The position numbers and the translations under genes were made by a program. The notes under the pieces were generated by a model. The model saw only the letters and a program-made list of their open reading frames with translations. It was not told the DNA's origin and did not search any database. From the NCBI GenBank assembly GCA_003133425.1, contig PKXI01000248.1:13055-77054 (forward strand): a DNA stretch of 64,000 nt. The letters run 5' to 3'. This document shows, one piece after another, positions 9,902 through 20,115 of this stretch; within the stretch, counting starts at the first letter, position 1, and every line of letters starts with the position of its first letter. This DNA is from Acidobacteriaceae bacterium (GTDB lineage Bacteria; Acidobacteriota; Terriglobia; Terriglobales; Acidobacteriaceae).

Positions 9902-12148
9902 CTACTTAACGTAGTCTTCCGGATGGACGTCAATGGATGCAGGCGGAAGGCTCTTGGCCGAGGAGCCTAACGACATGTTCGGAATGTCGCCCATCGTCAA
10001 TTCAAGCGTGCCGCCATTGGCAATGTCCGCATGACGAAACCACACCTGATCCATCACCTTTCCATTCAGGCGAACGCTCTGCAGATATTTGTTTTCATGG
10101 GAAGTATGATTGGCAACAATCACAAAGTCTTTTCCATTCCTCAGATGAATGGTTGTTTTCTCAAAGACCGGACTGCCAATGTCATATGTGGGAATCCCCG
10201 GCGTCACAGGATAGAACCCCATCATTGAAAACACCACGAATGCGCTCATGCCTCCGCCATCTTCATCGCCTGGTATGCCCTGCAACGTGTCCGTGAAAAA
10301 CGATTCGAGCAGCATGCGCACGCGCTTCTGCGTCTTCCAGGGTGCACCGAGCCGGTCGTAGACGTAGGGTATAGCGAAGCTCGGTTCGTTCCCCATCGAG
10401 AACTGACCCGCCATCGACGTGGAATCGGGAAACTTGCCCTGGAACTCATACTTCGAGCGGCCCAGCGGCTCGCGAAAAAGCTGGTCGAGGTTGGCCGTGG
10501 CCTTTCCGGCGCCGCCCATCAGTGCGATCAGGCCATTGAAGTCGTGCGTCACATCCCAGGTATAGGTATAGCCGTTGTTCTCGTCGTAATAATCGCGACC
10601 GCCCATCCCGCCGTCGAATTTCGGATCGAGAGGTTCAATCCATTGTCCATCGGAGTCCTTCGGCCACATCAGCCCTTTGTCTGCGCGGAACAGGTTCTTG
10701 TAGTTCGCCGCACGCTGAAGGAAGAGCTTTTCGTCCTGAGGCTTTTCGAGAACCCGCGCAAGTTGCGCAATCGACCAGTCGTCGAAGCTGTTCTCCAGCG
10801 TCACTGGCACAGGTTGTCGCTTCTCAAACGGATGAACCTGCGGATCCGTCTCCTTCTCCCCAGGCCGAAGAGCAGGCATGTAGCCGTGGCTCGCATAAAA
10901 CTCATCGAGCGGTCCTTTTGGGCCAAGGCGCCAGGGAAGCATCGTGACCTCCAGAGATCTCTTTCGCACTCCTTCGAACGCAGTCTTGAGATCGAAGTTC
11001 CGCACTCCCTTGAACCACGCATCCGCGAACCACGGCGCCGGGTGATTGCCATTCATGCACGCATAGTTCCCCGTAAGAATCGCAAAGGTCGGCATTGTTC
11101 CCGACTGCTGATACATGCGCACATACGACTGAATCTTGTCCGCTTCCATATCCGGATTGAGCAGCGTCTGCAGCGGCTCCAGGGCGCGGTAGGTATCCCA
11201 CAACCAGTTATCGACATAGAACGGGCGCGCATCCACATGGACCTGGTGATCGAAGCCGCTGTAATAACGGCCATCTTCCGTAATGTTGATCATCCGCTCA
11301 AAGCAACGATAAAGAGCGGTGTAAAAGATCCTTCGTTGCGCTTCGGTGCCGCCTTCAACAACGACCTCTCCCAGAACCTGATTCCATCGGGCCTTCGCAG
11401 CTTCCTTGACCTTGTCAAAGCCCCACTCCGGAATCTCACGGCGCAAATTCCTCTTTGCCTGTTCTGCGCTGATGAACGAGATACCGTACCTGAATTCCAG
11501 GGTTCTTGTGCCCGGGCTGAGCGCAGTTACACGATTCCTGTCGCCAAGGTCCTCCAACTTGAACGTTACCGGCGCGCTGAATTCACCGTAGACAAATGCC
11601 TTCATGTTGCTGAAGTGCTCTTCGCCGCTGACCGCGGTCCCATCCTCTGTCAGCAACACACCGGCCATGCGGTTGGCGAGCACCACGGCAGCCTTGCCAT
11701 CCGGAAAGGTAAAGCGAAAATAGCCACAGCGCTCGGTTGGGGAGAACTCCGTCTGAATCAGCGAGTCGTCGAACCGGGTCGAGTAATAATACGGCGTAGT
11801 CTTTTCCTGATCGTAGGCCGCAGCACTTCCATCTTCTCCGGGCATGATGCTGAACAACGCCTGCATCCGGTGGGAATTGATGGTTAGCGGAAAGGACTTG
11901 ATCTGGTCATCCAGCGCGTCCGCGCGATCAGGATACACACGCACCATACTGTTCGGCATGAACACGGTGGGGCGTGTGGGCTCGAGCAGAATGCCAACAT
12001 TGCCGATGGTGGGATCCACATACTCCACCTGTGCGGCCCCATGGCCCGCCATAACAATCGCTGCGGCCATAACTCCGGACTTGATAAGATTTACGCGAAA
12101 GACATGACTCGCGAAGACGCTTGCTATTCCCACCGTGTGCTCCATTTC
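9902..12148 (-). CDS. GH92-family alpha-mannosidase-like secreted glycosidase
   Basis: About 748 residues with an N-terminal signal-like segment ending AAAIVMAGHGAAQ. GH92 motifs appear in order: WLWDTYRALEPLQTLLNPD in the middle, YTWDVTHDFNGLIALMGG, GNEPSFAIPYVYDRLGAPWKT, then GDEDGGGMSAFVVFSMMGFYPV near the C-terminus. These are the signatures of the calcium-dependent exo-alpha-mannosidases, which trim mannose from glycoproteins or glycans. At about 750 residues the length is normal. The reading frame can also begin at a GTG at 12166, directly after the TAA of the upstream GH106-like gene; the ATG at 12148 is preferred but neither has a well-spaced ribosome site. Coupled translation with the upstream gene is likely. 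The exact linkage specificity cannot be read from sequence. Confidence 0.9.
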   Translation of the reverse strand, partial: EMEHTVGIASVFASHVFRVNLIKSGVMAAAIVMAGHGAAQVEYVDPTIGNVGILLEPTRPTVFMPNSMVRVYPDRADALDDQIKSFPLTINSHRMQALFSIMPGEDGSAAAYDQEKTTPYYYSTRFDDSLIQTEFSPTERCGYFRFTFPDGKAAVVLANRMAGVLLTEDGTAVSGEEHFSNMKAFVYGEFSAPVTFKLEDLGDRNRVTALSPGTRTLEFRYGISFISAEQAKRNLRREIPEWGFDKVKEAAKARWNQVLGEVVVEGGTEAQRRIFYTALYRCFERMINITEDGRYYSGFDHQVHVDARPFYVDNWLWDTYRALEPLQTLLNPDMEADKIQSYVRMYQQSGTMPTFAILTGNYACMNGNHPAPWFADAWFKGVRNFDLKTAFEGVRKRSLEVTMLPWRLGPKGPLDEFYASHGYMPALRPGEKETDPQVHPFEKRQPVPVTLENSFDDWSIAQLARVLEKPQDEKLFLQRAANYKNLFRADKGLMWPKDSDGQWIEPLDPKFDGGMGGRDYYDENNGYTYTWDVTHDFNGLIALMGGAGKATANLDQLFREPLGRSKYEFQGKFPDSTSMAGQFSMGNEPSFAIPYVYDRLGAPWKTQKRVRMLLESFFTDTLQGIPGDEDGGGMSAFVVFSMMGFYPVTPGIPTYDIGSPVFEKTTIHLRNGKDFVIVANHTSHENKYLQSVRLNGKVMDQVWFRHADIANGGTLELTMGDIPNMSLGSSAKSLPPASIDVHPEDYVK

Positions 12149-12166
12149 AACTGTTTCGCCCTTCAC

Positions 12167-15100
12167 TTACTCCGTAGCAACGGAGTTCAGGGTGACTGGC
12201 CCGAGCAAGCCGGAAGGCTGCAATGGTGAATCTGCCTTATACGGCTTGTCGTCGGCAAACGTAATGCGCTTTGCATTCGGCTGTTCATCCCCGATCAATC
12301 TGTTAACCCACGCATTCGTCACCTTGATCGATATTTCGTTTGCGCCCGGCTTCAGCGCTGCAGTCGCGTCGACGCGATACGGCGTGTGCCAGACAATCCC
12401 CAGGGGCTTCCCATTGACGGTGATCTCCGCCAGGTTCTTTACATCGCCCAAATCAATCCACACGTGCGCGCGGTTCTTCAACCAGCCTGCCGGAACATCG
12501 ATGGTCTTTCTGTAGGTGCCGATTCCGGAAAAGTACTTCACGCCCGAATCCGGGTTATCGCTCCACGACGAAAGCTTTTCCATTGAAATGGTAGGCGGCG
12601 CTCCGCGATCAGGTTGGAAGCTCACCTTCCACGGGCCATCCACGGTCGTGAGAAGCCTCTCCGCCCTTGCAGGCAGCGTGCGTGAGGTTTCGCTGGTCGC
12701 CTTGCGGAAGACTACAAAGATGGTACCCCATGGCTCCAGCTTCAGCGGCACTGTGGTGCGGCCGTCAGCAATCTTGAACGACGCCGGTTCCGTTTTGCCG
12801 GTGTCGGCGTGCCACAGCTCCGGCGCTTTGCCGGTCACGCGAAAGCTGGCGTCCACCTGTTCGAAGCGGTCGTTGCGATTATCCACAAAATAGAGATCGC
12901 CATCCGCCATTTTGCGATGGACAAAGAGAAGCCGCGTGTCGCTCTGGGGTTCGGTGTAGTCGAAATCGCGCGCGACGTGCATGGCGTTGAAGACGTCGCC
13001 AAGATCCTGCCCAGCATAAACTGTTCCTTTGCCAACCTGATGTACACCGGTGCCATCGCCAAAAAGCTCGTTACTCAACCTGGTGAACTCCACCTGATCG
13101 TCGGCAAGGCTGGGATCGTCGTTCGGCTTCGGACCAGAAACAACCGCTCCATCGGCCACTAGTTTGTGAATTGCGCGCAGCACGGGCAGCGACATGTGAC
13201 GGCTGTATGGATCGAGTCCGAGCAAGCGGTAACTCATGCCCCCAGGCGCAGTGATGCGTCCGTTGGCGACACTCAGTTCATGGATCAGAGCGTCGGCGTT
13301 GACGTAGTCGAAGCCATAACCTGCCGGAACATTGGGCGACTTGTTGACGAAAATCGCAGTGAGGTTGGAGTCTTCGCCGTAGAAGTAGATCAGGTCCGCA
13401 CCGAAATGACCCTCCTGCAACAGGAAGCTGGTGCGTGCAAGATAGTCGATCCATGGAGCGGCCTGTTCCGCCCATGTTTCGTTGCGATTAAACCACTGCC
13501 CGCACGGTCCGAGCGTCATTCCTGGCGCCTTGTTGATCAGCGGTTGATGAGCCGACTCGTGAATGACAAAGCGATTGATGCCGTTAATGAATTCCATGTC
13601 GGCAGTGGGTTTGAGCGTGGCGGGCGACCAGGCCCAGGCCGCGGCAGAAGTACAGGACGTCATCGACTCCGCTGCAGCAATGTTCTGCCCGTAGATATGC
13701 GCTACCGACGCCGACTCGCGATCATCCGCGTTGTAGCGGTACATCTCGTTGTTGACACCGGGCAACTGCACCCACATTGCGCTCATGGGGATTTCGTTAA
13801 ACTTCTTTACTTCCATTCCATCGGCAACAAAGGCGCGCCCTTCCTCATGCGACTCGCCATAATGGGCCATGCCCCACTCATGTAACGTATCCTCCAACTG
13901 GCCGTAGTGCTCGCTGGCGATCAGGTCGCCGATGGTCTTGCGAAAATCCCACAGAAACCTGTCGCTGGCTTCGGAGCTTTCCACTATTTGCCCGGCCAGA
14001 ACAGGCATCCAGGGCGCGGGATCGTAGCCGCGCAACTTTTTGAACTGGGCAATCATGTTGTCGGTCCAGTTTTGTGAGCCCGCCTCCCAGCTATCATTGA
14101 CGACGTAGTGGAGTCCACGCTTGCCAATGAAGTCTGCGCCCACCGTCTCCTTGTAGCTGTTCAGGTAAGTGTCCATGTATTTCTTCACGAACTTGCGGTC
14201 CATCTTGTCGACTTCAAGGCCAGTAGCCTCAGCCGTTGCCGGATGGTTGGTGATCCCCAACAGCGAATATCCAAAGCGCAGAACAACCCAGTTACCAGCC
14301 GGCACCGTCCAATCAAGCGTTCCATCCGGATGCATCTTCGACGTCAGGTCAACGATGTCTGACTTTGCAATCGCTGCATCCGGTGGAACGCCCGGGGTCG
14401 CAAAACCATAGAGGTCCGGCTCGGGAACGAACGCGGCCTTATCCTCGAATCGATTCACACGCGCTCCGGGATGAAGGACTAACTCTGCGATCTTATAGTC
14501 AGCGGGCGGCGCGCCAGTTCTGATACCCGAAGGAACAGGGACGGCTGCCGGCAGAGGAAGCCGCTTGAATGTGACGCGAAAGAACTTCGCAGTTACCGCT
14601 TTAAACGAAACCGTGTGCTCAGGCGCGCGGCCGTCCAACAAACTCGCGATGGGCCTGAAGTTTAGGCCATCATCGCTGGCCAGCAATGTTTTCTCAGGTG
14701 CACCGATTCCGTAAAGAGCGATCGATGCCCTATCCGGACTCTTTGTCACATATGTAATTGACCGTATGCTTGTGGGCGCAGCAAACTCGAATTGGATCCA
14801 CGAGTTCTCCCCGACAGCCGGGATCGGCAGCTTTGTGGTCTTTTCCAGGTCTCCGTCGGTAAGCACTGCAAAATCTGGTGAACCGCCGCTCGATGTAATC
14901 TTCGGATGCAGCGTCTCGAACGGCACATCGGCCTCCGGTCTGCGATAGGCAACGACCGCCGAATCCGCATAAAACTGCGGCGCGGGCGCAGTCACTCCTG
15001 GCGCCGGTGGCCGGCCAGAATTGCTCATGCTTTGAAACGGCCCCGTGCTCGTTGGGGGATGAACCAGCGCGCCCGTGAACGGCTTGCCGCCCTCGACAGG

Positions 15101-15541
15101 AGTCTCGCTCCACACATACTTCTTCATGCCTTCGGCAGCTGGCACCCATGGACCACCCGATTCGCTCCAGCCGGGTGAGCCCGCAATGGCCTCTTCCAGG
15201 CCCAACTGATCGGCAAGAGTCGTGGCGTATTTGAACGCATCCTTCCACTCCGAGGTCATGTATGCCAGGCGGTGATCCACCACCTGCGGCGTGGACAAGG
15301 CCGCATCGAAATTCTGGAACCCGGCAATGCCCACTCTGTGCATCCACTCCAGGTCCAGCTTGATTCCCTCTTTGGTGATGTTGCCATTCATCCAATGCCA
15401 CCACACCCGTGGGCGAGCACTCGCCGGAGGATTCTCAAAGCCGTTCTTGAGCGAGTCGGATTTGTCCTGCGCATGAACGACACCGAGTCCGAGGACCAAC
15501 GCCAAGCTTGCCACAATCAATTTCATTGCCGAGACTTTCAT
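12167..15541 (-). CDS. GH106-like alpha-L-rhamnosidase, secreted
   Basis: A 1,124-residue protein with a signal peptide (MKLIVASLALVLGLGVVHAQ) and ATG at 15541 preceded by AAAGGGAAGCA. The catalytic region starts PRVWWHWMNGNITKEGIKLD and continues RVGIAGFQNFDA, the start of the GH106 rhamnosidase barrel. A galactose-binding-like insertion with FRVTFKRLPLP follows around residues 230-350. Further in are WEAGSQNWTDNMIAQF and GESHEEGRAF. The C-terminal 150 residues (FSGIGTYRKTIDVP, HVWIDLGDVKNLAEITVNGKPLG) form a GH2-type sugar-binding jelly roll. It is the first gene of an operon with the GH92-like gene, so both probably act on one rhamnose- and mannose-containing glycan outside the cytoplasm (inference). 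Confidence 0.85.
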   Translation of the reverse strand: MKVSAMKLIVASLALVLGLGVVHAQDKSDSLKNGFENPPASARPRVWWHWMNGNITKEGIKLDLEWMHRVGIAGFQNFDAALSTPQVVDHRLAYMTSEWKDAFKYATTLADQLGLEEAIAGSPGWSESGGPWVPAAEGMKKYVWSETPVEGGKPFTGALVHPPTSTGPFQSMSNSGRPPAPGVTAPAPQFYADSAVVAYRRPEADVPFETLHPKITSSGGSPDFAVLTDGDLEKTTKLPIPAVGENSWIQFEFAAPTSIRSITYVTKSPDRASIALYGIGAPEKTLLASDDGLNFRPIASLLDGRAPEHTVSFKAVTAKFFRVTFKRLPLPAAVPVPSGIRTGAPPADYKIAELVLHPGARVNRFEDKAAFVPEPDLYGFATPGVPPDAAIAKSDIVDLTSKMHPDGTLDWTVPAGNWVVLRFGYSLLGITNHPATAEATGLEVDKMDRKFVKKYMDTYLNSYKETVGADFIGKRGLHYVVNDSWEAGSQNWTDNMIAQFKKLRGYDPAPWMPVLAGQIVESSEASDRFLWDFRKTIGDLIASEHYGQLEDTLHEWGMAHYGESHEEGRAFVADGMEVKKFNEIPMSAMWVQLPGVNNEMYRYNADDRESASVAHIYGQNIAAAESMTSCTSAAAWAWSPATLKPTADMEFINGINRFVIHESAHQPLINKAPGMTLGPCGQWFNRNETWAEQAAPWIDYLARTSFLLQEGHFGADLIYFYGEDSNLTAIFVNKSPNVPAGYGFDYVNADALIHELSVANGRITAPGGMSYRLLGLDPYSRHMSLPVLRAIHKLVADGAVVSGPKPNDDPSLADDQVEFTRLSNELFGDGTGVHQVGKGTVYAGQDLGDVFNAMHVARDFDYTEPQSDTRLLFVHRKMADGDLYFVDNRNDRFEQVDASFRVTGKAPELWHADTGKTEPASFKIADGRTTVPLKLEPWGTIFVVFRKATSETSRTLPARAERLLTTVDGPWKVSFQPDRGAPPTISMEKLSSWSDNPDSGVKYFSGIGTYRKTIDVPAGWLKNRAHVWIDLGDVKNLAEITVNGKPLGIVWHTPYRVDATAALKPGANEISIKVTNAWVNRLIGDEQPNAKRITFADDKPYKADSPLQPSGLLGPVTLNSVATE

Positions 15542-15673
15542 TGCTTCCCTTTCGAAGCGACCCTCTGAGATCTGCTTACGATCCCGGCTGCGTCACCGCA
15601 TCAGGCCGAGCCTCTGCGCAGAGTGCAACTGCGGCTAGGCCTCGCGCATGGGACCTGTCCCACTCGACACACG

Positions 15674-15679
15674 ATTATA
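15674..15679 (-). promoter_or_regulatory. Candidate -10 box (TATAAT) for the GH106-GH92 operon
   Basis: On the reverse strand a perfect TATAAT stands about 130 bases before the GH106-like ATG, within an AT-rich block (ATGTATATAATC). The -35 region 17 bases upstream is weak (TTATGC), so an activator may be needed. The nearby GTGTGTCGAGTGGG resembles the GTTCGAGTGG repeats upstream of padR, but only in its second half. Confidence 0.35.
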
Positions 15680-15832
15680 TACATAAGAATGAACGTGCAT
15701 AACTGGAGCGCCGCGCGAGAAGAGACTGCCGGTATAGCCAGCATTCAGACTGCGCCAGAAAGACTCGAATGCACTCAACCGAGCTCCACGCGAAGCGTCG
15801 AGATCACTGGCAAATGCAAGGTTCCGGCAAGA

Positions 15833-18800
15833 TCAGACCTGCAATACATCTCCGTCGTGAGCGACCATCTCGTACAGCACAGGGTTCACGAAGAACCCCA
15901 GGAAGAGTCGCGAAACCAGCCCTGCAACGATCACGATCGCAAACGGCTTCTGCGTGTCAGAACCAATGCCGGTAGAAAGCGCCGCAGGCAAAAGTCCCAG
16001 GCAAGCTACAAGTGCGGTCATCATGATAGGGCGCAATCGCAGCAATGAAGCTTCGCGAGTAGCCGTGCGAATATCTTTCCCTTCGAGGCGCAGCTTGTTG
16101 ATGTACGAGACAAGGATCACGGCCGTTTCGACCGAAACGCCCATGAGTGCAAGCATGCCGAGTGCTGACGAAGCGCTGAACAGCGTATCGGTCATCTTGA
16201 GAGCAAGCAGGGCACCTACCGGCACGGTAAGTATGACCCCAAGAGCAATGGTCAACGGAAACTTGAAGTTTCCGTAAAGCGCAAACAGGATCATGAAGAT
16301 GATAAGCACCGCTAGCGGACCGATGTATTCCATCTGGTGCTTTGCCTCAAGCAACTCACCATACTCTCCACCCCATTCAAGCCGGTATCCAGAAGGCAGA
16401 GATTTTGTGATGTCCGCGATAGACCGTTGACCAGCGTTTACCGCACTCTGCAGGTCGCGTCCTTCAATGCTGTATTGCACGCCGATGTAGCGCGAATTGT
16501 TTTCGCGGTAAATGAATGACGCGCCGCCGGCCTCATGAATGTTTGCGAGCTCGCTTAACGGAATCTGCTGGCCTGAAGGTGTCCCGACAAGCAAGTTGCC
16601 GATCTGTTGTGCGTTCTCCCGGAACTCGGGCTTCATGCGCAGCACAAGATCGAAGAGCTTTTCTCCCTGAATCACCTGGGTAGCTGCCTGACCGCCGACA
16701 GCCGCTTGCACCACCGCCTCCACGTCCGCCACGTTGATACCGTAGCGGGCAATCTTGTCCCGATCAACGTCGATCAGCAAGCTGGGCTGGCCCAGTTCGC
16801 GCACAACTGTCAATTCGGTGAATCCAGGAACCTGCGAGAGCCTGCGTTTGATTTCGAGCGCTTGGCTCTGCAGAACATTCAGGTCGGGCCCATAGATCTT
16901 TACGGCAAGCGCGCTTTTCAGCCCAGTCAACGCTTCGTCCACCGCGTCTTCCGCCGGCTGTGTGTAATTAAAAATGATTCCCGGAAATGCCTGGAGCTGC
17001 CCCTGAATGTCCTCAGTCAATTCTGCCTTGTTATGGATTCGTCCGGTCTTCCATGAGATGTCGCCGTAGGGTTTCAAACCCACGTAGAACTCGTCGTTGA
17101 AGAACCCCGTTGGATCTGTGCCATCATCCGGACGTCCAAGCTCCGAGGCGACGTCAGTAACCATCGGATACTTCAGCAGGATGTCGCGCACTTGCGGCGA
17201 AAGCTTGCTCGCCGTGTCAAACGAGACGGTATACGGCATGGTGGCTCGCACCCACAACGCGCCTTCGTCGAGATGCGGCATGAACTCCCCGCCAATGAAA
17301 GGGATCAGAAGCAGACTGGCCGCGAAGATCAGGGTAGCACCGATGATGGTTGCCTTTGGGTGATCAAGGCACCACTCGAGCTGTCCTGCATATTTGTCGC
17401 GCACCCACTCAAAAGGCTTGTTCACGCGCTCGTGAACACCCTTCTTGAACGCATAGGCGCACAATACTGGTATCAGTGTAAGTGTCAAAATCAGAGCACC
17501 AACAAGAGCGATTGCCACCGTGTCGGCCATCGGCTTGAATAGTTTCCCTGAGGGCCCACTAAGCGCATAAATGGGTAAATAGCCCGCAATAATGACGGCG
17601 ACGGAGTAGAAGATTGGTCGATCGACATCTTTCGCCGCGTTCCGAATCACTTCCGGCAGATCATAGCTTTGGCCTTCGCGCGCACCAAGTTCGCGAAAGA
17701 TGTTCTCCACCATCACCAGCGTTCCATCGATAAGAATTCCAAAGTCAATCGCGCCAATCGAAAGCAGGTTGGCGGGAATCCCTCGCGCATGGAGAAAAAT
17801 AAAAGAGAAGAGTAAAGACAGTGGGATCGTGAGCGCTACAATCACCGCGGCGCGCATGCTAACCAGAAATGCCATCAGGACCAGAAGAACAAGGGCCATC
17901 CCAAACAGCATGTTGTGTTCGACTGTGGTGATCGTAAGTTCAACCAGGTCGCTTCGGTCGTAATAGGCACGCACTCTTACATCTGGCGGCAGTATCTGCT
18001 CGTTGAGTTGTTTTGTCTTCGCTTCCACGCCTTTCAGCACTTCCTGTGTCTGTTCGCCGCGCCGCATCATGATGACGCCTTCAACGGCATCATCAGTCTT
18101 GTTGAAGCCAAATTCGCCTAAACGAGGTGCGTTCCCAATGGCAACTTCACCGATATCTCGGATGCGCACCGGTACGCCGTTCTGTGAGCCCACCACGATG
18201 TTGCCGACGTCGGAGGTATCGCGAACAAGGCCTAGCCCGCGAACATAATAGAATTGGCCGCCCTGCGAGTAGAATCCGCCTCCTGCATTGGAGTTGTTCA
18301 CTGATAGCTGCTGAAGCACTGTCGGCACTGTGATGTGATACGAGTAAAGCTTCGCCGGATCAACGAGTACCTGGTACTGCATAACCGTGCCGCCAAAACC
18401 GGAATCGTCCGCGACCCCGGGCACCTGCTTATACTCGCGTGCGATGATCCAGTCTTCAAAAGTCTTCAGTTCCTGCGGCGTGCGGTCCGGGCTCTCCAAC
18501 ACATATCTGTAGACGAGTCCCGATGGACTTGCGAGCGGAGACAAAGTTGGCGATACGCCCTGAGGAAACGTGATCTCGCTCAGCCGTTCAAACACCACCT
18601 GGCGTGCAAAATAGTCGTCAGTCCCCTCGCCAAACGTCATGATGACGTCTGAGAGCCCGTAGAGAGAAATCGAGCGCATGACAGACATCTTCGGAACGCC
18701 ATTCATCTCCACTTCGGTGGGGACCGTGACCAGGCGTTCAACTTCTTCGGCTGCGTGTCCTGGCCATTGTGTAATGACCTCCACCATCGGGGGAGAGAGA

Positions 18801-18922
18801 TCGGGGTAGGCGTCCACGGGCATGTTGTGGAATGCAATAATTCCGCCAATTGAAATGATCGCGACCAGTAACAGGATCAATGGCCGTTGCCGTAGCGCGA
18901 ATTGGACAATTCGATGGATCAT
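15833..18922 (-). CDS. czcA: Heavy-metal efflux RND permease (CzcA/CusA type)
   Basis: A 1,029-residue inner-membrane RND pump. It starts MIHRIVQFALRQRPLILLLV, the usual first transmembrane helix, and continues NMPVDAYPDLSPPMVEVITQWPG, typical of the heavy-metal-efflux group. The helix 4 motif DFGILIDGTLVMVEN (D-F-G-x3-D-G-x3-V-E-N) matches the proton-relay signature of divalent-cation exporters (Co/Zn/Cd/Ni). Copper/silver CusA proteins have an IGAMVDAAIVMIEN-like motif instead, so zinc, cobalt, cadmium or nickel is more likely. AGGAGG lies nine bases before the ATG and overlaps the stop region of the adaptor gene. It is last of a three-gene operon with adaptor and outer-membrane channel. 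The exact metal is not determinable from sequence. Confidence 0.93.
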   Translation of the reverse strand: MIHRIVQFALRQRPLILLLVAIISIGGIIAFHNMPVDAYPDLSPPMVEVITQWPGHAAEEVERLVTVPTEVEMNGVPKMSVMRSISLYGLSDVIMTFGEGTDDYFARQVVFERLSEITFPQGVSPTLSPLASPSGLVYRYVLESPDRTPQELKTFEDWIIAREYKQVPGVADDSGFGGTVMQYQVLVDPAKLYSYHITVPTVLQQLSVNNSNAGGGFYSQGGQFYYVRGLGLVRDTSDVGNIVVGSQNGVPVRIRDIGEVAIGNAPRLGEFGFNKTDDAVEGVIMMRRGEQTQEVLKGVEAKTKQLNEQILPPDVRVRAYYDRSDLVELTITTVEHNMLFGMALVLLVLMAFLVSMRAAVIVALTIPLSLLFSFIFLHARGIPANLLSIGAIDFGILIDGTLVMVENIFRELGAREGQSYDLPEVIRNAAKDVDRPIFYSVAVIIAGYLPIYALSGPSGKLFKPMADTVAIALVGALILTLTLIPVLCAYAFKKGVHERVNKPFEWVRDKYAGQLEWCLDHPKATIIGATLIFAASLLLIPFIGGEFMPHLDEGALWVRATMPYTVSFDTASKLSPQVRDILLKYPMVTDVASELGRPDDGTDPTGFFNDEFYVGLKPYGDISWKTGRIHNKAELTEDIQGQLQAFPGIIFNYTQPAEDAVDEALTGLKSALAVKIYGPDLNVLQSQALEIKRRLSQVPGFTELTVVRELGQPSLLIDVDRDKIARYGINVADVEAVVQAAVGGQAATQVIQGEKLFDLVLRMKPEFRENAQQIGNLLVGTPSGQQIPLSELANIHEAGGASFIYRENNSRYIGVQYSIEGRDLQSAVNAGQRSIADITKSLPSGYRLEWGGEYGELLEAKHQMEYIGPLAVLIIFMILFALYGNFKFPLTIALGVILTVPVGALLALKMTDTLFSASSALGMLALMGVSVETAVILVSYINKLRLEGKDIRTATREASLLRLRPIMMTALVACLGLLPAALSTGIGSDTQKPFAIVIVAGLVSRLFLGFFVNPVLYEMVAHDGDVLQV

Positions 18923-18936
18923 TCGAAGACGCCTCC

Positions 18937-20115
18937 TCAGTGTTGCAGCGAATTGGCAAACTGAAGAAACAAGCTGCCATCGCCCACAACCCTCTCTCCA
19001 ACGGAAATGCCCTTTAAGATTTGTGTCTGGCCATTCTGACTATCGCCCAACTGCACGTCCCGTCTGCCAAACTGGTTTGCGCCGCTGGCAACATAGACAA
19101 ACGGCTCATTATTGTCATCGCGCAAAACAGAGGCGTTGGGTACAACAACCACATTTGCAATCGAGCCGGCAGTCACACTGACAGTGCAATACATATCTTT
19201 CTTCAACTTCTCACCGGGATTGTCTACAACGACTCGCACTTGCAGCGTTCTCGTGGTTGGATCAACCGCAGGCGAAACATAAGAAATTCTTCCGTGGAAG
19301 CTGCCAGGATATGCGTCCGTTTGCGCAACGGCCTCGTCTCCGCTATGAACATAAGCAAGGTCCGCCTGGTACACGTTCGCAAGAACCCACACCGTGCTCA
19401 GGTCCGAGATCGTAAACGCCTGCGTTTGGCCTGCTTGTACCACCTGCCCGGGCGAGACCAGCCGCTCAACTACTTCGCCGCTGATGGGCGCCAGCACTGG
19501 AATTTGCGCCGACGATGGAGCCTTCGCCAATCCGGCTGGGTTCTTGATCCCGAGAATCTTCAACCCCTGCTCAGCCGCGTTCAAATCAGCCTGTGCCTGG
19601 TTGCGGTCGGACTCAGCCTGTTCAAGATCGCGCTCGGCGTTGGCATGATGCTGAAATAAGTCCTGAGCGCGTGCGTAATTCTTGTCCGTCAAGCGGAACG
19701 AATCCGACGCCTTCAAATACGCGTTCAGCAGTTGCGAGTAATCGGGGCTGCTGACTTCGAGCATCGGTTGCCCTGCTTTTACATGCTCGCCGGGCACTAC
19801 CAGAATCCTGCTGACTGGCCCACCCACTTGAGTTATCACCGGCGTGGTATTGAAGGCGTTGTAGGCGACCGCGCCTGTAAGCCGAAGCGTGCGCTTCAGC
19901 GTAGTCGGCGCAATCGTGACAACCTGCACATGCGACATCTGGTCTTCCGGAATCGTGAAGAGCTGCGGGGTCGCTGACTTGGATGCGTTCGCGGAGAACG
20001 AAGTCATCTGGCTTGCCTGCCCACTGTCGCTTGAGTGACAGCCCGTGAGCATAAGGATTGAAGCGAGCGCCACCGCACTTGGGATCTTATTGCGAGTGAC
20101 AAGTGGAATCTTCAT
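18937..20115 (-). CDS. czcB: RND efflux periplasmic adaptor, lipoprotein (CzcB-like)
   Basis: A 392-residue membrane-fusion protein. A lipobox (SILMLTGC, Cys26) predicts a lipid-anchored protein facing the periplasm. The order is barrel-sandwich half (PVSRILVVPGEHVKAGQPML), a helical hairpin rich in Gln/Glu/Ala (residues of about 140-195), second lipoyl half (IPVLAPISGEVVERLVSPGQVV), then beta-barrel and membrane-proximal domain (VVVPNASVLRDDNNEPFVYVA). It would bridge the CzcA-like pump and the TolC-like channel. It overlaps the upstream channel gene by four bases (ATGA), showing translational coupling. It lacks the long metal-binding N-terminal extension of some CzcB proteins. Confidence 0.93.
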   Translation of the reverse strand: MKIPLVTRNKIPSAVALASILMLTGCHSSDSGQASQMTSFSANASKSATPQLFTIPEDQMSHVQVVTIAPTTLKRTLRLTGAVAYNAFNTTPVITQVGGPVSRILVVPGEHVKAGQPMLEVSSPDYSQLLNAYLKASDSFRLTDKNYARAQDLFQHHANAERDLEQAESDRNQAQADLNAAEQGLKILGIKNPAGLAKAPSSAQIPVLAPISGEVVERLVSPGQVVQAGQTQAFTISDLSTVWVLANVYQADLAYVHSGDEAVAQTDAYPGSFHGRISYVSPAVDPTTRTLQVRVVVDNPGEKLKKDMYCTVSVTAGSIANVVVVPNASVLRDDNNEPFVYVASGANQFGRRDVQLGDSQNGQTQILKGISVGERVVGDGSLFLQFANSLQH